DNA from: Amborella trichopoda
Lineage: Eukaryota; Streptophyta; Magnoliopsida; Amborellales; Amborellaceae
Reading direction: 5' to 3'
NCBI RefSeq assembly: GCF_000471905.2
Contig: NW_006499776.1
Location: 2,650,204 to 2,714,203, forward strand
DNA: 64,000 bases
A model generated the notes under the pieces. The model was not told the origin of the DNA. It ran no database searches and was given only the letters and a program-made list of their open reading frames with translations. Numbering within the stretch: position 1 is the stretch's first letter; each line of letters starts with the position of its first letter. The translations under genes and the position numbers were made by a program. Of the stretch, positions 20,354 to 32,471 are shown in pieces.

Positions 20354-21037
20354 ATGAGTGTGTGATGGGTGGGTCGCACCCCCCAAAATTCCGTGTGATG
20401 CAGAAAGAAAAGTGAACCGTGTCTTGCAAGGCAAGTGCCTGTTAAAAGCCCCAAGGTGCACTGGGGACTCTCTGTGTGTGTGTGCGTGTGAAGGCATTAC
20501 GAAGTGGGTCACCCACTTGTCATTGTCTGTTCTCCTGAGTGATGGTAGAAGTCCTAAATAATGGGATTGACTTGTCTTGATAAATAGGGCTTCTACTCCG
20601 GGACTAGGTTAATTAGGGAGTGAGTTAGTTAATGACAATTAATGTGGTTTATACTTGTTACGCTTGTTAAATTATAGTTATGACGATTGTTAGGATGCTC
20701 GTGATGGAATGATTTGATAAATTGCTATTTCATATGATATCTGCTCATCCCTGAAAAAGAATCCTTCTCATCACATTGCTTGATATAATAGTGACACATG
20801 GCATCTGAATGTACTTATTGGGCTTTATAGCTTATTCCTTCAACTTCCATCCTTTTAGATTAATAGCAGCAGGTCGAGGACAGGTGGCAAGGGAACCGCA
20901 ACTGGAGGTTGAAGCCGTGCTGTTTTGCTAAAGTTTCTCTATTGTATGTTTCTGATGGCAGTTGGTCAAAGACTCTATTTAATTCCGGAAGTTATGTAAT
21001 GAATTGGGCCTTTGAGGCAGGGAACCCTTTTGTAATA
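20354..21037. other. Unassigned non-Tat sequence left of Tat-B
   Basis: Roughly 680 bases with no credible ORF. The text near 20,815-20,900 (GGGCTTTATAGCTTATTCC, then TTAGATTAATAGCAGCAGG) loosely recalls long LTR ends of plant gypsy elements, but I cannot support a boundary. The five bases TAATA (21,033-21,037) are the expected left target duplication of Tat-B. Confidence 0.3.
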
Positions 21038-21767
21038 TGTTTAGGTGCCTCGATCTCTCCCCCGGGTCAGGATGAACTGGTGGCATGTGTCTCGAGTTTC
21101 AGGGGAACTAGAGATTTGAGACCTCTCTCTCAGGAACCTTGTTAGAAAACAAGGGCAGGTAAACCAACCGATGAGAGAGGAATTTAATGTGAGGTGGGAC
21201 ACACCTCACCGGGGTCCCAAACTCACTCAGGCTAATCGTGTGGGTGCCTTCTTAGATCATGTCGGAAAGCCCCCCAGTCTTACAACTGGTTCGGAATCAC
21301 CTCCTTTGACCTGTACTCTCCTGCTTCTGTAATCGCACACACACGGTTAAATTAGAAGACAAGTGGGCTGAGGGACTCAACCTTGTCTTTCGGCGAAGGC
21401 ACAATGGCATGCGCATTCAAGGAAGAAAGGTAAGGAAGGAGATGCAGATTGGGGGTGATAAGAGCAGAAGGGAGAAATAGAATAGAGGGAAGAGCAGAAA
21501 AGAAAGAGAAATTTAACCAGGTAGCTAGATTGACACAGTAGCTAGACCAGTATGGTAATTGACTTGACGTGGTAGCAAGACGGGCAAGATAACTCAGATC
21601 GGCACAATGGCAATACTACTCGAAGACAATATCAATACTGATTAGCTTGACACAATGGCTAACCTGTCATGGCCTCAAGCTGGGCACGGTAACTCAGATC
21701 GGCACGGTAGCATTACTACTCGACGACGAGACCACCATGACAGTGCTAATCTTAGCATCCCTTGGTC

Positions 21768-22255
21768 AAAAGAAAGAGGAAGAAAGGAAGAAGAGAGAGA
21801 AGAAAGGAGGAAGAGTGAGAAAATAGAAGAGAGAAAAGAGAGAAAAGAGAAGAGAGAAGAGAGAAGAGAGAAAGAGAGAAAGAGAAGAGAGAAGAGAGAA
21901 GAGACAAAGAGAGAAGAGAGAAGAGAGAGAGAGGAAGAGAGAGAGAGAAGAGAGAAGAAGAGAGAGAGAGAGAAGAAGAGAGAGAGAAGAGAGAAGAGAC
22001 AAAGAGAGAAGAGAGAAAAGAGAGACAAGAGGGAAGAGAGAGGAATGAAAAGAGAGAAAGAAGAGAGAGAAGAAAGATTAGAAGAAGAGAGAGAAAGAAG
22101 AGAGAGAAAGAAGGAAGAGAGAGGAGAAAGATTGGAAGAAGAGAGAGAAACGAGAGAGAGAAGAAAGAAGAGAGAGTAGGAAGAAGAAATAAGAGAGTGA
22201 TAAAGATAAGAGAGAAGAAAGAAGAAAGGGAGAAGAGAGAGAAAATGATAAGAAG
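21768..22255. repeat. Almost pure purine tract of nearly 490 bases, Tat-B LTR
   Basis: Continuous GAGAGAAGAGAGAAAG-type sequence with only occasional T or C on the plus strand, longer than its counterpart in Tat-A. Apparent ORFs on both strands (over 170 codons) are compositional. Confidence 0.9.
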
Positions 22256-22480
22256 CATGGATGACAATGGAGTTCTATTGTTCATGATAGAGGAGAGAGA
22301 AGAAAGACAGAAGCATGGACGGCGATGAGGTTCCACCATCCATGACAGAGGAGAGAAGAGTAAGACCATGGACGACAATGGATCTTGCCGTCCATGATAG
22401 AGGAGTGAGAAAGAGAGAAGAAGCATGGACGGTGATGGGGTTCCGTCATCTATAACAAAAGAGAGAGATGGTAAGAAAGA
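22256..22480. repeat. About 57-bp tandem repeat, four clear copies, Tat-B LTR
   Basis: CATGGACGGCGATG-type cores at 22,256, 22,314, 22,367 and 22,424 followed by decayed copies to about 22,650. Same family as 12,047-12,331. Confidence 0.82.
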
Positions 22481-23551
22481 ATATGAACGGCGATAAGTTC
22501 CATCGTCTATGATAGGAGAGAGAAAGAGAGAACATGGATGGCAATAGGCCATCATAAGAGAGTGAGAAAGAGAGAATATAAATGATGATAGGCCATTATA
22601 AGAGAGAGAGAAAGAGAGAATATGGACAGCGATGGGTTTTACTGTGCATGATAGGAGAGAGAAAGAAGGAAAGAGAAATCATAGATGGCATTAGGTTCCA
22701 CCATCCATGATAAGAGAGATAGTCAGGAGAGAGAGAAGAAAAGACATGCACGGTGATAGGTATTGCCGTGTGTGTAAAAAAGGACTCGAACATGACCTGT
22801 ACGCCACTTAGGAAAAGGCCCGATTCAATGTTCTTGTCAAGGAATAGGAAAAAAATGTCGTGGGCAGCGATGGACATTGTCGTGCATGACAGGAGGGAAA
22901 AGGAACTCAAACAGAGGCCTGGCCTGCCACTCAGATTAAGTCCCGGCTCATGGTGCATGTTCCAAAGATAAGAAAAGAAGGTAGACATCATGCTCGGTGA
23001 TGGACATCCCCGTGCATGACTGGAAAGGAGAGAGAAACAAAGATAGCGAAGAGGCAAAAGTACAGAGAAAGATAGGAAAGAGAGAGAAGGAAGATGAAGG
23101 GGAAGTAGAGAAAAAAGGAAAGAGAAAGAGTAAGATTAAGAAAGAGAGGGGATGAGAGAGGAAAGAGAACAGATAGAACAAAGGAAAGTAGGGGAAGAGA
23201 GGCATGCACAGCAGTGTCTACTGCGGTGTATGTTGAGAGTGAAGAGAGTGGTAGAAAGAGGACGAGAGAGAGAGAAAGAAAGTAGAAGAGGGAGAGAGAG
23301 AGACACGCACCACGATGCTTACTATCATGTGTGTTTGAGGTAAGGAGGAGATTGACATAGGGAAGAAAAAGAAGAGAGAGAAAGAAAGAAGAGGAGAGAG
23401 AAGAGAGGAGGAGATAAAGTTACCTTCATCGAGGGGTACCAGATTTTTTCTTCTCTCACCTCTCTCTCTCTTGGATGTGCCCACAATTTCAATATAAAAC
23501 TCTCACATTTTATTCATGAGATTGAAGCCCTTTACAATTAGGTTTAGCATG

Positions 23552-23559
23552 TATTTATA
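23552..23559 (-). promoter_or_regulatory. TATA box of Tat-B LTR
   Basis: Minus strand TATAAATA in the same context as in Tat-A (preceded by GGTCCAAGTC, with CCCATGTTTTGGG upstream), about 1.3 kb from the LTR start. Confidence 0.58.
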
Positions 23560-24853
23560 GACTTGGACCCAAAACATGGGTGGATGCTCAAAATCTAACT
23601 TAATGGATGATAATTATAATTTATTTATATTAAAATAAAATCTAAAAATGGGTATTAAATAACGGTGTTTCCCCTGTCAACAATTCACAAATTTAGAAAA
23701 TAGTCCCTGCTGCTGCCCTAAAACGTGCATGATCTTCCATGGATGATTCAGGGAAGCTTCGACGCCCGTTTTCCAAAAAGATTATTACTTTCTTGTTGGG
23801 CTCAACATGACGATCGATTTGGTACCATCTTTGAGCCATGAATCAAGTTTTTAGGCCACGATCATGCCACTTGAAATTTACACGAATCTTAGAAACTTTG
23901 GATCGATAGTGCGCTTGTTTCTTGATTTTTTTTTCATGATTTCTTCACTGATTTGCATTGAGCATGCCGTCACGATGCCGTTGCAACAAACGCAGCTCGA
24001 TTTTGTGTCCGGACAAAGATTTTGCCATATTGTGTTTTTGGTTGGAATCTTGAATTCCGGCAGTCGGAATTTACAACAACTTTATCTTCTTCATGCGTGA
24101 AATCTAGCCATTCATCATGTGCGGGGTTCGTCCCAGATTAGCTTCAGACCTTACACACGTAATGGAATTGGTCTCTCATCGAACCATTGTGCGAACGCCA
24201 TGATACTGCTGCTTGAGCAAGACGTGTTGCTGCTAAATTTTTTGCAACTCTCTAGCTTTTCTCCTTGCTTGGGCATCGTCACGGGTTGTGCTACATATTA
24301 AAACTCTCGTGTTGACGAGACGAACATACTCGCAAAATTTGAGCACGATCCGACTCAAAACGAGTGAGATACGAGTTTTCAAAGTTGCTGGTTGTGACTG
24401 TACAAACCACTCTCCTTTAATGGAGATTGGTGTAGGGAGACTGAACGGGAATAACATGCGGCCTACCCTTTTTTAATGTTTCCTCCATAACTTTGTCTTG
24501 GAACATCTGTTTAAGTTGAAACTTGACCCTGAGGGGTTTTCAATCGTGCCGGATCCAATGGCGGTGGTTCTACAGCCATCTTACATACTGAAAATAGTGT
24601 TCTAGTTACGGGGTCTATTTCAGGGTGTTAGAGGCTGATTTTTTCAAAATTGTTTCTTTGTCTGCACTGCCTTGGACATGTCGGATTGCGACAAAACTTG
24701 GCAGGTGGCCTTTTGGAGTCCATAAGATGATTCTCACCCATTCTAGGGAATTCTGAGACTGTCGAGAATTCCACTATAAATCAAGGTTTTATTGACCGAC
24801 TTCCCTTTGTTTCCACATCGGGGACCCAAGGTGTCAAAAAATGTCTTCAAACA

Positions 24854-26381
24854 GCTTGCCCCGCTGAATGTTTTGCTTTGAGAGAAGCAAGAAGGACACA
24901 ATTAAAAAAATTTCCTCGACTTTATTACTTTTTTCTTCCTAGCCACAAGATCACATGAACGCCGAGGAGAAATCAAAGCAATGTTGTAACTAGGATGCTC
25001 AGACGTTTGGATGCATTTGTCGCAGGTCCATCCGTGGAGACTTCGGGGGAGAAGAGACTTGATCTACTGGTGAGGGACATCTCATGGAATGCCTATCATC
25101 CATGTGAAGAGCTCTTCTTGGGTTCCGACAGCTAAGGGCTTTCAAAAGCTTGTAGACCTAGTTGGTCAGAATCCAGGCTTGTCTGACAGTCGGGTGCCTT
25201 GCTTAAGGGCTTTCTTCCTAATCAGTCAGGGTTTTTGTGTCTTGAGGTTATGTTTTGGATAGACAGCCAAGGAGCCCTTAGTGGTCACATGTGCTGCTAC
25301 ACTAGGTTTTCTTTGACAAACAGGGTACCTCTATGGGCCCTATCCTGCTAGGTCCAGTTGGTGGCTTTTGTTGGCCTGTCTCGAAGGTCTAGGCCTGTTG
25401 GCTAGGGAGGGGTTTGGCGAGGCGGCCTCTTGACGAGGCATCACCTTGAAGCCTTGGGCTTGGCTTGATAGTTATGGTTCTTTGGGGGCGTCTTTGGTTT
25501 TCCATTGTGATTTTCTTCTTTTTGGTTGACTTCTTGGAAATGTGGTCCTTTAGCATGAGACCCTGACCTGCCTTCTTGGCGATTCTTATGACTCCTGGGT
25601 CCTTTCATGATCAGACTCAGACTGACGGATTCTTCTTGAAGTTCATATTTTTAGATCTTGACATCAAGGCATTTTGACACCAAGGATTTTTCTTTTGAAT
25701 GTTGGGTGAAGCCGCCCATGAGGCGTGTGTTGCATCGACCTGCTTATTGGTTCAAGCGCCCTTTGTGGGTTTTCGTTTGGACTTGGGAAGTGGCGTCGTA
25801 GAAACATTTTTCACCAACCTCATTTTATTTGGGGCTCTTTTACCCATGACCTTTCAGCCATGTCCACCCTTATTCTTCCATTTTTACTCACGATGCCTTT
25901 CCGGTTTTCACCATGCCCGGGTTTTTATTTTCACGGAACTCTCTTACTCATGGTTTCGTGACCATGCCCTTCCATTATTTTTACTCATGACGTTCCCTTA
26001 TTCAGGTATACACCATGCCCGTTATTATTATTTTTTTTGTATGTATTTTTTTGTTTAATTTTTTGTGAAGGCGTCTTTAGGGTCATGCCTTTGGGACCTA
26101 TGAGAAGCCTTTTAATATCATGCGGTCAGAACATGCACTATAGTTAAAAGTCATGTAGTTGGACCGTGGTGGAGATGGGTGGCAGTCTGTGGAGGTCATG
26201 GGAGTGAATATGGTGGTGGTTTGACTCACTTCGGGGAGATGGCATGAGGATGCCTATGAAAGATGGATGGTGTCGGTATGGAAGGTGGATGGTGGTAACC
26301 CACTTGCTCACGTGAGTATGGATGGCAGGATGGCTCGCCATTTGTGAGCACGGGTGAGACTCATTTGAGAATGAAGGGTAA
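24854..26381 (-). other. Tat-B internal 3' region (truncated)
   Basis: Noncoding 3' sequence adjacent to the LTR. It matches 33,779-34,997 of Tat-D and, inverted, 57,900-59,127 of Tat-C, including TTTTTACTCACGATGCC and the GCATGCGGTC..ACATGCACTAT-type minisatellite edge near 26,110. The stretch 26,190-26,270 spans, uninterrupted, the position that is a run of Ns in Tat-D. No gene. Confidence 0.7.
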
Positions 26382-27659
26382 TGTTGGAAGGTATTTTTCA
26401 TCAACATGGGCCCCCTGTTCAATAAAGCCTAGCAAACAGTGGAAACTCAAGCAGTCTCATAATAGCCCTGAAACCAGCCAAGATGTTCTTAAGGTCTCTC
26501 AAAAGTTTTCTGCCAAGTTTTGTTTCATTCCGACATGTCTAAGGCAGTGCAGATTAAGAAACAGTTTCGGTAGAATCGGCCTCTAGCACCCTGAAACGAC
26601 CCCTATAACTAGAGCTAGATTTTTAGTATCTCAAATTTTTGTGGAAGCACTACCATTGGATTCGACACAGTTGAAAACCTCTAGGGGTCAAATTTTAGCC
26701 CCAACGGACACTCCAAGAAGAAGTTATAGGCAAAAGAGTGAAACAGGAGGGGCGACCCGCTATTCCCGTGCGGCCACCCTGTAACTCCACACCATGGAAG
26801 GGTCAGTCACAAACAGTGAATTTTGATACTCATATCTCACCCGCCCCAAGTCAGATCGCTCTCAAATTTGGTGAGCATGTTCGTCTAGTTAAGACAAGCA
26901 ATTCGATATGTAGCACGCCCCGTGACGATATCCAAGTGTGAAGAAAAGCTAGTGAGAAGTTGCTGATCCGTGAAGACAGTACAGAAAATTCTAAAGTGTC
27001 ATGCCTCACTCGAGCGGGTAGATCACGCGACTCGTGAGCCGTATTGGTGTGAAACCAATTCCATCGTGTGCGTAAGGTCTCGAGCTATAACTAACCTGAA
27101 CCCTGTACATGATGAACAGTTGGATTATGCACATGAAGTCAACGAAGTGACTGCAAATCCCGTAGCCAAAATTCTAGATTCCTGCCAAAATTTCAAAGTT
27201 GCAAAATCTTCGTTCGGGCTCGGAATCGAGCTGCGTTACCCCGCAATCGTAATGACATTCTCAATGCAATTCAACAAAGAAACCACTGAAAAACATGAAG
27301 GAACGAGTACATTATCGATTCGAAGTTTCAAGATCTATTCAAATTTCAAGTCACATGATCACGCACTAAAAACACGATCCATGGCTCGAAGTTCGTATCA
27401 AATCGATCTCCATGCCGCATCCTACAAGAAAAGAACAATTTTACGATCAATCAGGCATCAGAACGACCCCAGATCATCTATGCAAGATCACGCAAGTTCT
27501 AGGGCAACACAGGGATTGTTCTGAAATTTCATGAATTGTTAGGAAGGGGCAAATCTATCATTTTGCACCCTATTCTCTAATATCTTTTAATTCAATTGAA
27601 TCTTAATTTTTAGCAACTAGGGTTACTTTTGATCATACACCCATGTCTAGGGCAAATTC

Positions 27660-27668
27660 TATATATAT
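27660..27668 (+). promoter_or_regulatory. TATA box of Tat-C 5' LTR
   Basis: TATATATAT after CTAGGGCAAATTC, matching position and context of 60,407-60,414 in the partner LTR. CACACTAGAGGACTCAACC follows about 25 bases downstream, a reasonable start region. Confidence 0.6.
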
Positions 27669-28260
27669 GTACCATCATTGTACACACTAGAGGACTCAAC
27701 CTTTCACAAAAGAGAGAGTTTTTACTTAATACAAGTTTCTCATTCTTCTCATTGCCAGGTCACTTTCGAGAGAGAGAGTGAGGTGAGAGAAACTTCTGGC
27801 TGGTACCCTTAGGTTCGAGGTAAACTTACTCTCTCTCCTTTTCTGCTTCTTTTTCTCTCTCTCTTCTCTCCTCTCTTCCATCTAAGTTCCTCGTAAGGGT
27901 CATGCACGGCAGTGGCAGTGTCATTCGTGCCTCCCCTGAGGTAACAAAGGTCGTGCATGGTGATGGCAGCGCCATGTGTGAGTCTCCTTCTCTTTCTATT
28001 CTTCTATCTCCCTCTTTCAGTGAGGCCTATAGATGACGCTGCCTATCGCCATCCATAGATGTAGTTTAGACGTCTTAGTAAAGAACCCAGACGGTAAAAC
28101 TGCCTGCCGCCCGCAGGGGTCCTTCCCCATTATGCGTCAGTTGTAGACGATAATACCCATCGCCACCTTCTAGAGGCCTCGACAATGCCTATCGCTGTCC
28201 GCGAGCTTCCTTCGTGTATTCGGTGCTTATCACCATCCTTCCTGTGTCCACGCCTATTGC

Positions 28261-28332
28261 CGTGCACCACGTGAGGATTACCGCCGTGCACCACGTGAGG
28301 ATTACCGTCGTGCACCATGTGAGGATTGTCGT
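28261..28332 (+). repeat. 24-bp triplet repeat carrying CACGTG
   Basis: Three exact-period copies of CGTGCACCACGTGAGGATTA (28,261, 28,285, 28,309), the first two with the palindrome CACGTG (G-box core), the third with CATGTG. Located downstream of the TATA box. The partner LTR has only degenerate text here. Confidence 0.7.
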
Positions 28333-29133
28333 CTTGCGCTTCATTAGAGACTACTGCCACCCATGTGAGGGCGTGTTGTCTCTGTATGTTGCCAACGGTG
28401 ATGCCTAGCACCGTCTGTAGTTCATTTCTCACTCTTTAAGCACGAGCAGTAGTGTAGAGCATCGCTTAAGGGTCACGACACTGCTACTCCACGGTCGTGA
28501 GTGGCAACGCCTAGTGCCATCTGCCATTTCTCTGCCATATTGTGTCTTCATTTCACTATCTTGTCTGTTCTCACTTGATTGAGGGTAGACTTAGCCTAGC
28601 ACCGCCACATCAGTCTCGGTTTCGAGTAGTTTTGCCACCTTGTTGATCTTAAAGATTATGCCCGTCTTGCTACCACTCACCATTTCGAGTCATTGACTTC
28701 TCGACTGCTATGTTAGTCTCGCCTTTTCGTTAAGTTTTCTTTCCTTTTCTATCTTTATTTGAACCTTATGCTTCATTTCCCTCTCATATGAACGTAGAGT
28801 GCCCTAAGACAAGAGTGGGTCTCTTTGACCCACTTGTCTCACAAATTAACCATAGAAGTGTTGTGTAGAAAACATGAGGATTGTAGGTCAAGGGAGGCGA
28901 TTCTGAACCAGCTAAATTGGCTGAGAGGCTTTCTAAGAGGGTGCTCGTGCGAGCCAGCCTCAGTAAGTCTCGAACCCACCTTCACTTCCTCTCTCATTGG
29001 TTGGTATACCTGCCCTTGCTCTAGAGCAAGGTTATGAGAGAGCAATCTCAAATCTCGGGTTCACCAAACACATGAGATACGTGTCGCCAGATCATCTAGA
29101 TCCGGAAGGCGAGATCGAGGCACCTAACCGGCT

Positions 29134-29151
29134 TGGTGACTCCACTGGGAA
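29134..29151 (+). promoter_or_regulatory. Primer binding site, Tat-C
   Basis: TGGTGACTCCACTGGGAA, three bases after the LTR; one G shorter in its G-run than the other copies. Confidence 0.68.
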
Positions 29152-29219
29152 CTTACTACCCCTTAGTCAGCTCGCTCTTGTTTGACCAGTATCCTCTTTT
29201 ACTTCATGAATTTATCACT

Positions 29220-29300
29220 ATGGCGTCTGGGTTGTTCAACCCGTTCATCAGAGTCAGGGACTTCCTTATCCCCACACTCGTGGCTGTTCTAGGGAAGTGA
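29220..29300 (+). CDS. Tat-C leader reading frame MASGLFNPFIRVRDFLIP
   Basis: 26 codons plus stop, starting about 90 bases after the LTR. Homologous to the leader frames of Tat-A, Tat-D and Tat-C2. After LIPTL the frame diverges by an indel and stops at TGA. See Tat-A entry for what is known. Confidence 0.5.
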   Translation: MASGLFNPFIRVRDFLIPTLVAVLGK

Positions 29301-30469
29301 GCTGCTCATGCCTCCTTCCTCAATCATTTTCTGAGTCAAGACTCACGATTTAGCTCCCATGTTCTCAACTGGATCGGTGTGAGTGGGGACTTAAAGGTCC
29401 CTGCCTCCTCACCCTGGTGGACCCTCCACCTAGGCCCCTTGCATGGGTAGCACATTTGCCGCCTCGCACCCTGCTAATAGCAAATCTACTGCCAGTCATA
29501 TTGCTGAGGTACGTCGAAAGGCCACCCTATCCATTCCAAAGAAAGGCATGCAAGTTGCCATCGCTCCTGAGGTTCACCGCGAGGTAATCACCCATATCCT
29601 TTCAGCTCTCTGAACCTCTAGACCTAGAGGCTCGGCATACCGAGGCGAACACCCTGTGGCCTCCACCCCTCACACACACCCAAGGGCTTGTGGTCCATCC
29701 ACTCGAGCCACACCTTGGGGCAACCCTCATGTTGCCTTGAGTTCGCATCCAAGGCTAGGCCTTCTTGGGCTGAACCCTACATGCACCATGCATTTGCTTC
29801 AAACAGCTCAGGGAAGTACTTACTCTACGCTACCTCGAGCACATGAGGGTCGACCACTCCGTCTTCCTCCCAACACACACAGCTTCTCCCTGTGAAAGAT
29901 AGGCTTCGACCACGTCCCTCGCAGACACAAGCTTGTGGGTCTGGGCCTCTTCAGGTCGAACCCGTTGATCGAGCCCGGGTTGACCCCCAAGTCACCCAGA
30001 CGGCTCATCTCAAAGGTGCACACGCACCGTCTTTACAGGTCCCTCTCGGATCCAGACTCAGGCGGAATCATGAACTAGCTCCTTCCACTGTTGCTCTTCC
30101 GACGATAGGCAAGCATCTCGAGCCTTGGTACTCAAAAGTCTTCCCTAAGAGTACCATCTTAAGCCAGCCTCAGGTCAGCCATATACTCGGGCCCTACAAA
30201 GGAAGTCGAGGCAATGGCCTGATGTCAGACAGAGGCCTCCAGCCCCAAAGAAGAAACCCAACTTGCCTGCTATCCTAAGACCACATTCTCTACTCCAATT
30301 GATAGACATGGGGCAGTCGAGGTCTCAGACTTGATTCTGGAATGAGGTCCACAATCATCTCAGGATTAAGCAGAAAAGAGGCCTACAGATCCTGACCAGG
30401 GAACCCTCTAAGGCAGTTGCGGTCATTCTTAGTGTGCTCCTGCCTCATAATCCCTTTTTCCCTCTCTAA
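29301..30469 (+). pseudogene. Tat-C 5' coding region (ORF1/gag N-terminus), unknown function
   Basis: Counterpart of 9,786-10,920. Recognisable peptide pieces in shifting frames: HIAEVRRKATLSIPKKGMQV, ASTPHTHPRACGPSTRATPW, KHLEPWYSKVFPKSTILSQP and the end NPFFPL followed by TAA at 30,467-30,469. The presence of the same pieces in Tat-A and Tat-D shows this was coding in the ancestor. No known domain seen. Confidence 0.5.
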
Positions 30470-30561
30470 GTTCCAAACCCTGAGTAGGTCCAAAAATATT
30501 GCTCGGTCATTACCGTTCAGAAGCCACGATCCCAAGATCGTCGACAACCGGTCCTGGACAG

Positions 30562-30566
30562 TACAC
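30562..30566. other. Left target-site duplication of Tat-D (TACAC)
   Basis: Directly left of the Tat-D LTR. The right copy, TGCAC at 49,751-49,755, differs by one G-to-A change. Flanking text joins across the insertion as Tat-C gag (GACAG on the left, CACCAGGCTCTGACCCTCC on the right), as in the uninterrupted copy at 62,570-62,600. Confidence 0.8.
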
Positions 30567-31319
30567 TAGTTAGGTGCCTCGATCTCGCCCGACGCGCGTC
30601 TCAGGTTTCAAGGGAAGACCCAGAACATTTTTGAGATTCCTCTCACAAGATCCTCGTTCGAGAACGGGGGCAGGTGTTACCAACAGGTGAGAGAGGAAAT
30701 TAAAGGTGGGTTCGGGACTTACTCGGGCTGACTCGCATGGGTGCCCTTATAGATCATGAAGAAAGCCCCCTTGTAATAAAATTGGTTTGAAATTGCCTTC
30801 CTTAGCTTGTATTCTTCTTATTTTATGTAATCGCACATATATATGATAAAGGTTATAAGACAGGTGGGTCAAACCTCACCCTTTTCCTCTTTGATGAATG
30901 TATACAAGCATACACATTCAAAAAGAAGAAGAGAAGAAAGACGAGAGAGAGAAGAATTTGACTAAGTGAGAGGATAGAGCAGTGACTAAGCTGGTGAGTA
31001 ATTCGCCTGGCGTGGAAGCAAAACGGGCTCGGTAACTAAGGCCGGCTCATAGGATTACTACTAGACATCATTACCAGTACTGATTAGCTAAGCACGATGG
31101 TTATTTTGTCGTGGCAATAAAGCGGGCCAAGTAATCCTGGCACGATAACATTACGCCTAGACGATAAGATTACTGTGAGAGGCTAACCTCAATCCCCTTA
31201 GTCGAATGGTTATGATGAAATAAGAGAAGAAGGGATTAAAAAGAAGGAGGGAGAAGAAAGGAAGAGAAGAGTATGAAAGACAAGAGGATAAAAGAGAGAG
31301 ATGGAAGGAAGATGGAGTC

Positions 31320-32030
31320 GGCACTAAGGATTGTTGACTGTGCTGGCAGGAAGAGAGAAAATGTAGTCGACGCTAGGCTTCACCGATTGTGCTATACAGA
31401 GGAGGAGAGAAAAGATGCAGTCGGTGCTAGGCTTCGCCAACTATGTTAGAAGAAAAGAGAGAAATCCAGTCGGTGCTTGGTTTCGTCGACTGTGACAGAA
31501 GAAAAGAGAAGGAGAGAACCAGCTAGCGCCAAGCTTATGCCGGTTGTGATGGGAGAGAAGAAAAAGAGAGAGAGATCGAGTCGGTGCTAAGCTTAGCCGA
31601 CTGTGATAGAAGAGGAGAGAGAAATTCAATTGATGTTAGGCTTCACCGACTGTGACAGAACAAAAGAGAGAGAAATCCAACCGATGCTAAGCTTTGTCAA
31701 CTGTGACAGAAGCGAAGAGAGAGAAATCCAATTGACACTAGGTTTTTTCGATTGTGATAGAAAAGAAGAGAGAGAAATCCAATTGACATTAGGCTTCACC
31801 TATTGTGACAAAAGAGAAGAGAGAGAAATTCAATCGACGCTAGGCTTTGTCAACTGTGATAAAAGAGAAGAGAGAAATCCAACCGATGTTGAGAACAAAA
31901 GAAGAGGAGAGAGAAAACCCCACCCAGTGTTGAGAAAGAAAGAAGAGGAGAGAAAAAACCCACCTGATGTTACGAATGAAAGAAGAGGAGAGAGAAAAAT
32001 CAAGCCGACACTAGGCTTCACCGACTGTGA
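31320..32030. repeat. About 51-bp tandem repeat, roughly 14 copies, Tat-D 3' LTR
   Basis: Units combine GTCGGTGCTAGGCTTCGCCG with ACTGTGATAGAAGAAGAGAG and GAAATCCA. The spacing is mostly 51, a multiple of three, giving periodic 17-residue frames. The matching array in the 5' LTR is 47,480-48,240. Confidence 0.85.
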
Positions 32031-32463
32031 TAAAAGAGAGGAGAATGGATGAAGATAGAGATGAGAGAGGGGAGAGAAAGAGATAGAGATGAGAAGAAGA
32101 AAGAGACAGATAGAGATAAGCAGGAGGAGGAGAGAGAAAGAGATAAAGATGAGAAAGAAGGGAGGAGAGAGAAAGAGGGGAGGAGAGAGAAAGGAGAGAG
32201 AGAGATAGATATGAGAAAGAGGGATGGAGAGAGAAAAAGGGAGGAGAGAGTAAGAGGAGAGGAGAGAGAAAGGAAGGAGAGAGAAAAGAAGAAGAGAGAA
32301 AGAGGGGAGGAGAGAGAAAGTTACCTGTCTGAATGGTACCAACCCTTTTCTTCTCTCTCCTCTCTCTCTCAAAGACATACCCATAAGCTCAAGCAACAAT
32401 CAGAATTTTATTGATTGAACCAAGAAGAATGAGTCTATTTTTTGTACAATGAGGCAATGCCTG

Positions 32464-32471
32464 TTTATATA
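32464..32471 (-). promoter_or_regulatory. TATA box of Tat-D 3' LTR
   Basis: Minus strand TATATAAA preceded by GCCCAATTT. In the 5' LTR the same place reads TACGTAAA (48,641-48,648), which destroys the motif. Confidence 0.58.

Larger units (their letters stand above)
21038..24853 (-). repeat. 3' LTR of Tat-B (3,816 bp)
   Basis: Starts TGTTTAGGTGCCTCGATC, ends CTTCAAACA on the plus strand. The right flank GCTTGCCCCGC is the complement of a G-rich tract next to the LTR, the expected polypurine tract position. Closest in structure to the Tat-A LTR: same 57-bp minisatellite and purine tracts. Confidence 0.85.
21038..26381 (-). mobile_element. Tat-B: 3' end of a Tat element, interrupted by Tat-C
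   Basis: A minus-strand element of which only the 3' LTR (21,038-24,853) and adjacent internal sequence (24,854-26,381) are in view. The text right of the LTR matches the text right of the Tat-D 3' LTR (33,779 onward), which proves orientation. At 26,382 the Tat-C LTR begins in the middle of a motif that is continuous at 150-165 (GAATGGTAATGAAAGAAG), so Tat-C inserted into Tat-B. The rest of Tat-B should lie beyond the window's right end. Confidence 0.82.
26382..29130 (+). repeat. 5' LTR of Tat-C (2,749 bp)
   Basis: Starts TGTTGGAAGGTATTTTTCATC and ends GGCACCTAACCG; the final base pair of the expected CA end is CG here. The partner is 59,128-61,845. It shares many words with the minus-strand LTRs (for example GACATGTCTAAGGCAGTGCAG) but lacks their long purine tracts and 51/57-bp arrays, so it is a separate subfamily. 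Confidence 0.87.

Noticed and set aside
21655..22555. Long open frames (174 and 267 codons) on both strands
   Set aside because: They translate a GA-rich tract and its 57-bp minisatellite into Glu/Arg or Ser/Leu/Phe repeats. Composition, not coding.
11172..24853. Tat-A LTR and Tat-B LTR as the pair of one element
   Set aside because: The internal sequence lies left of the first and right of the second; the 6.4 kb between them contains no Tat sequence. They are the 5' LTR of one element and the 3' LTR of another.
25699..26058. 119-codon frame with hydrophobic stretches
   Set aside because: Runs antisense through the Tat-B 3' region; the homologous stretch in Tat-D (34,560-34,781) is interrupted. 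No recognised motif.
26977..27524. 184-codon open frame in the Tat-C 5' LTR
   Set aside because: Lies in U3 upstream of the TATA box and the homologous frame in the partner LTR (59,700-60,240) is broken; no domain.
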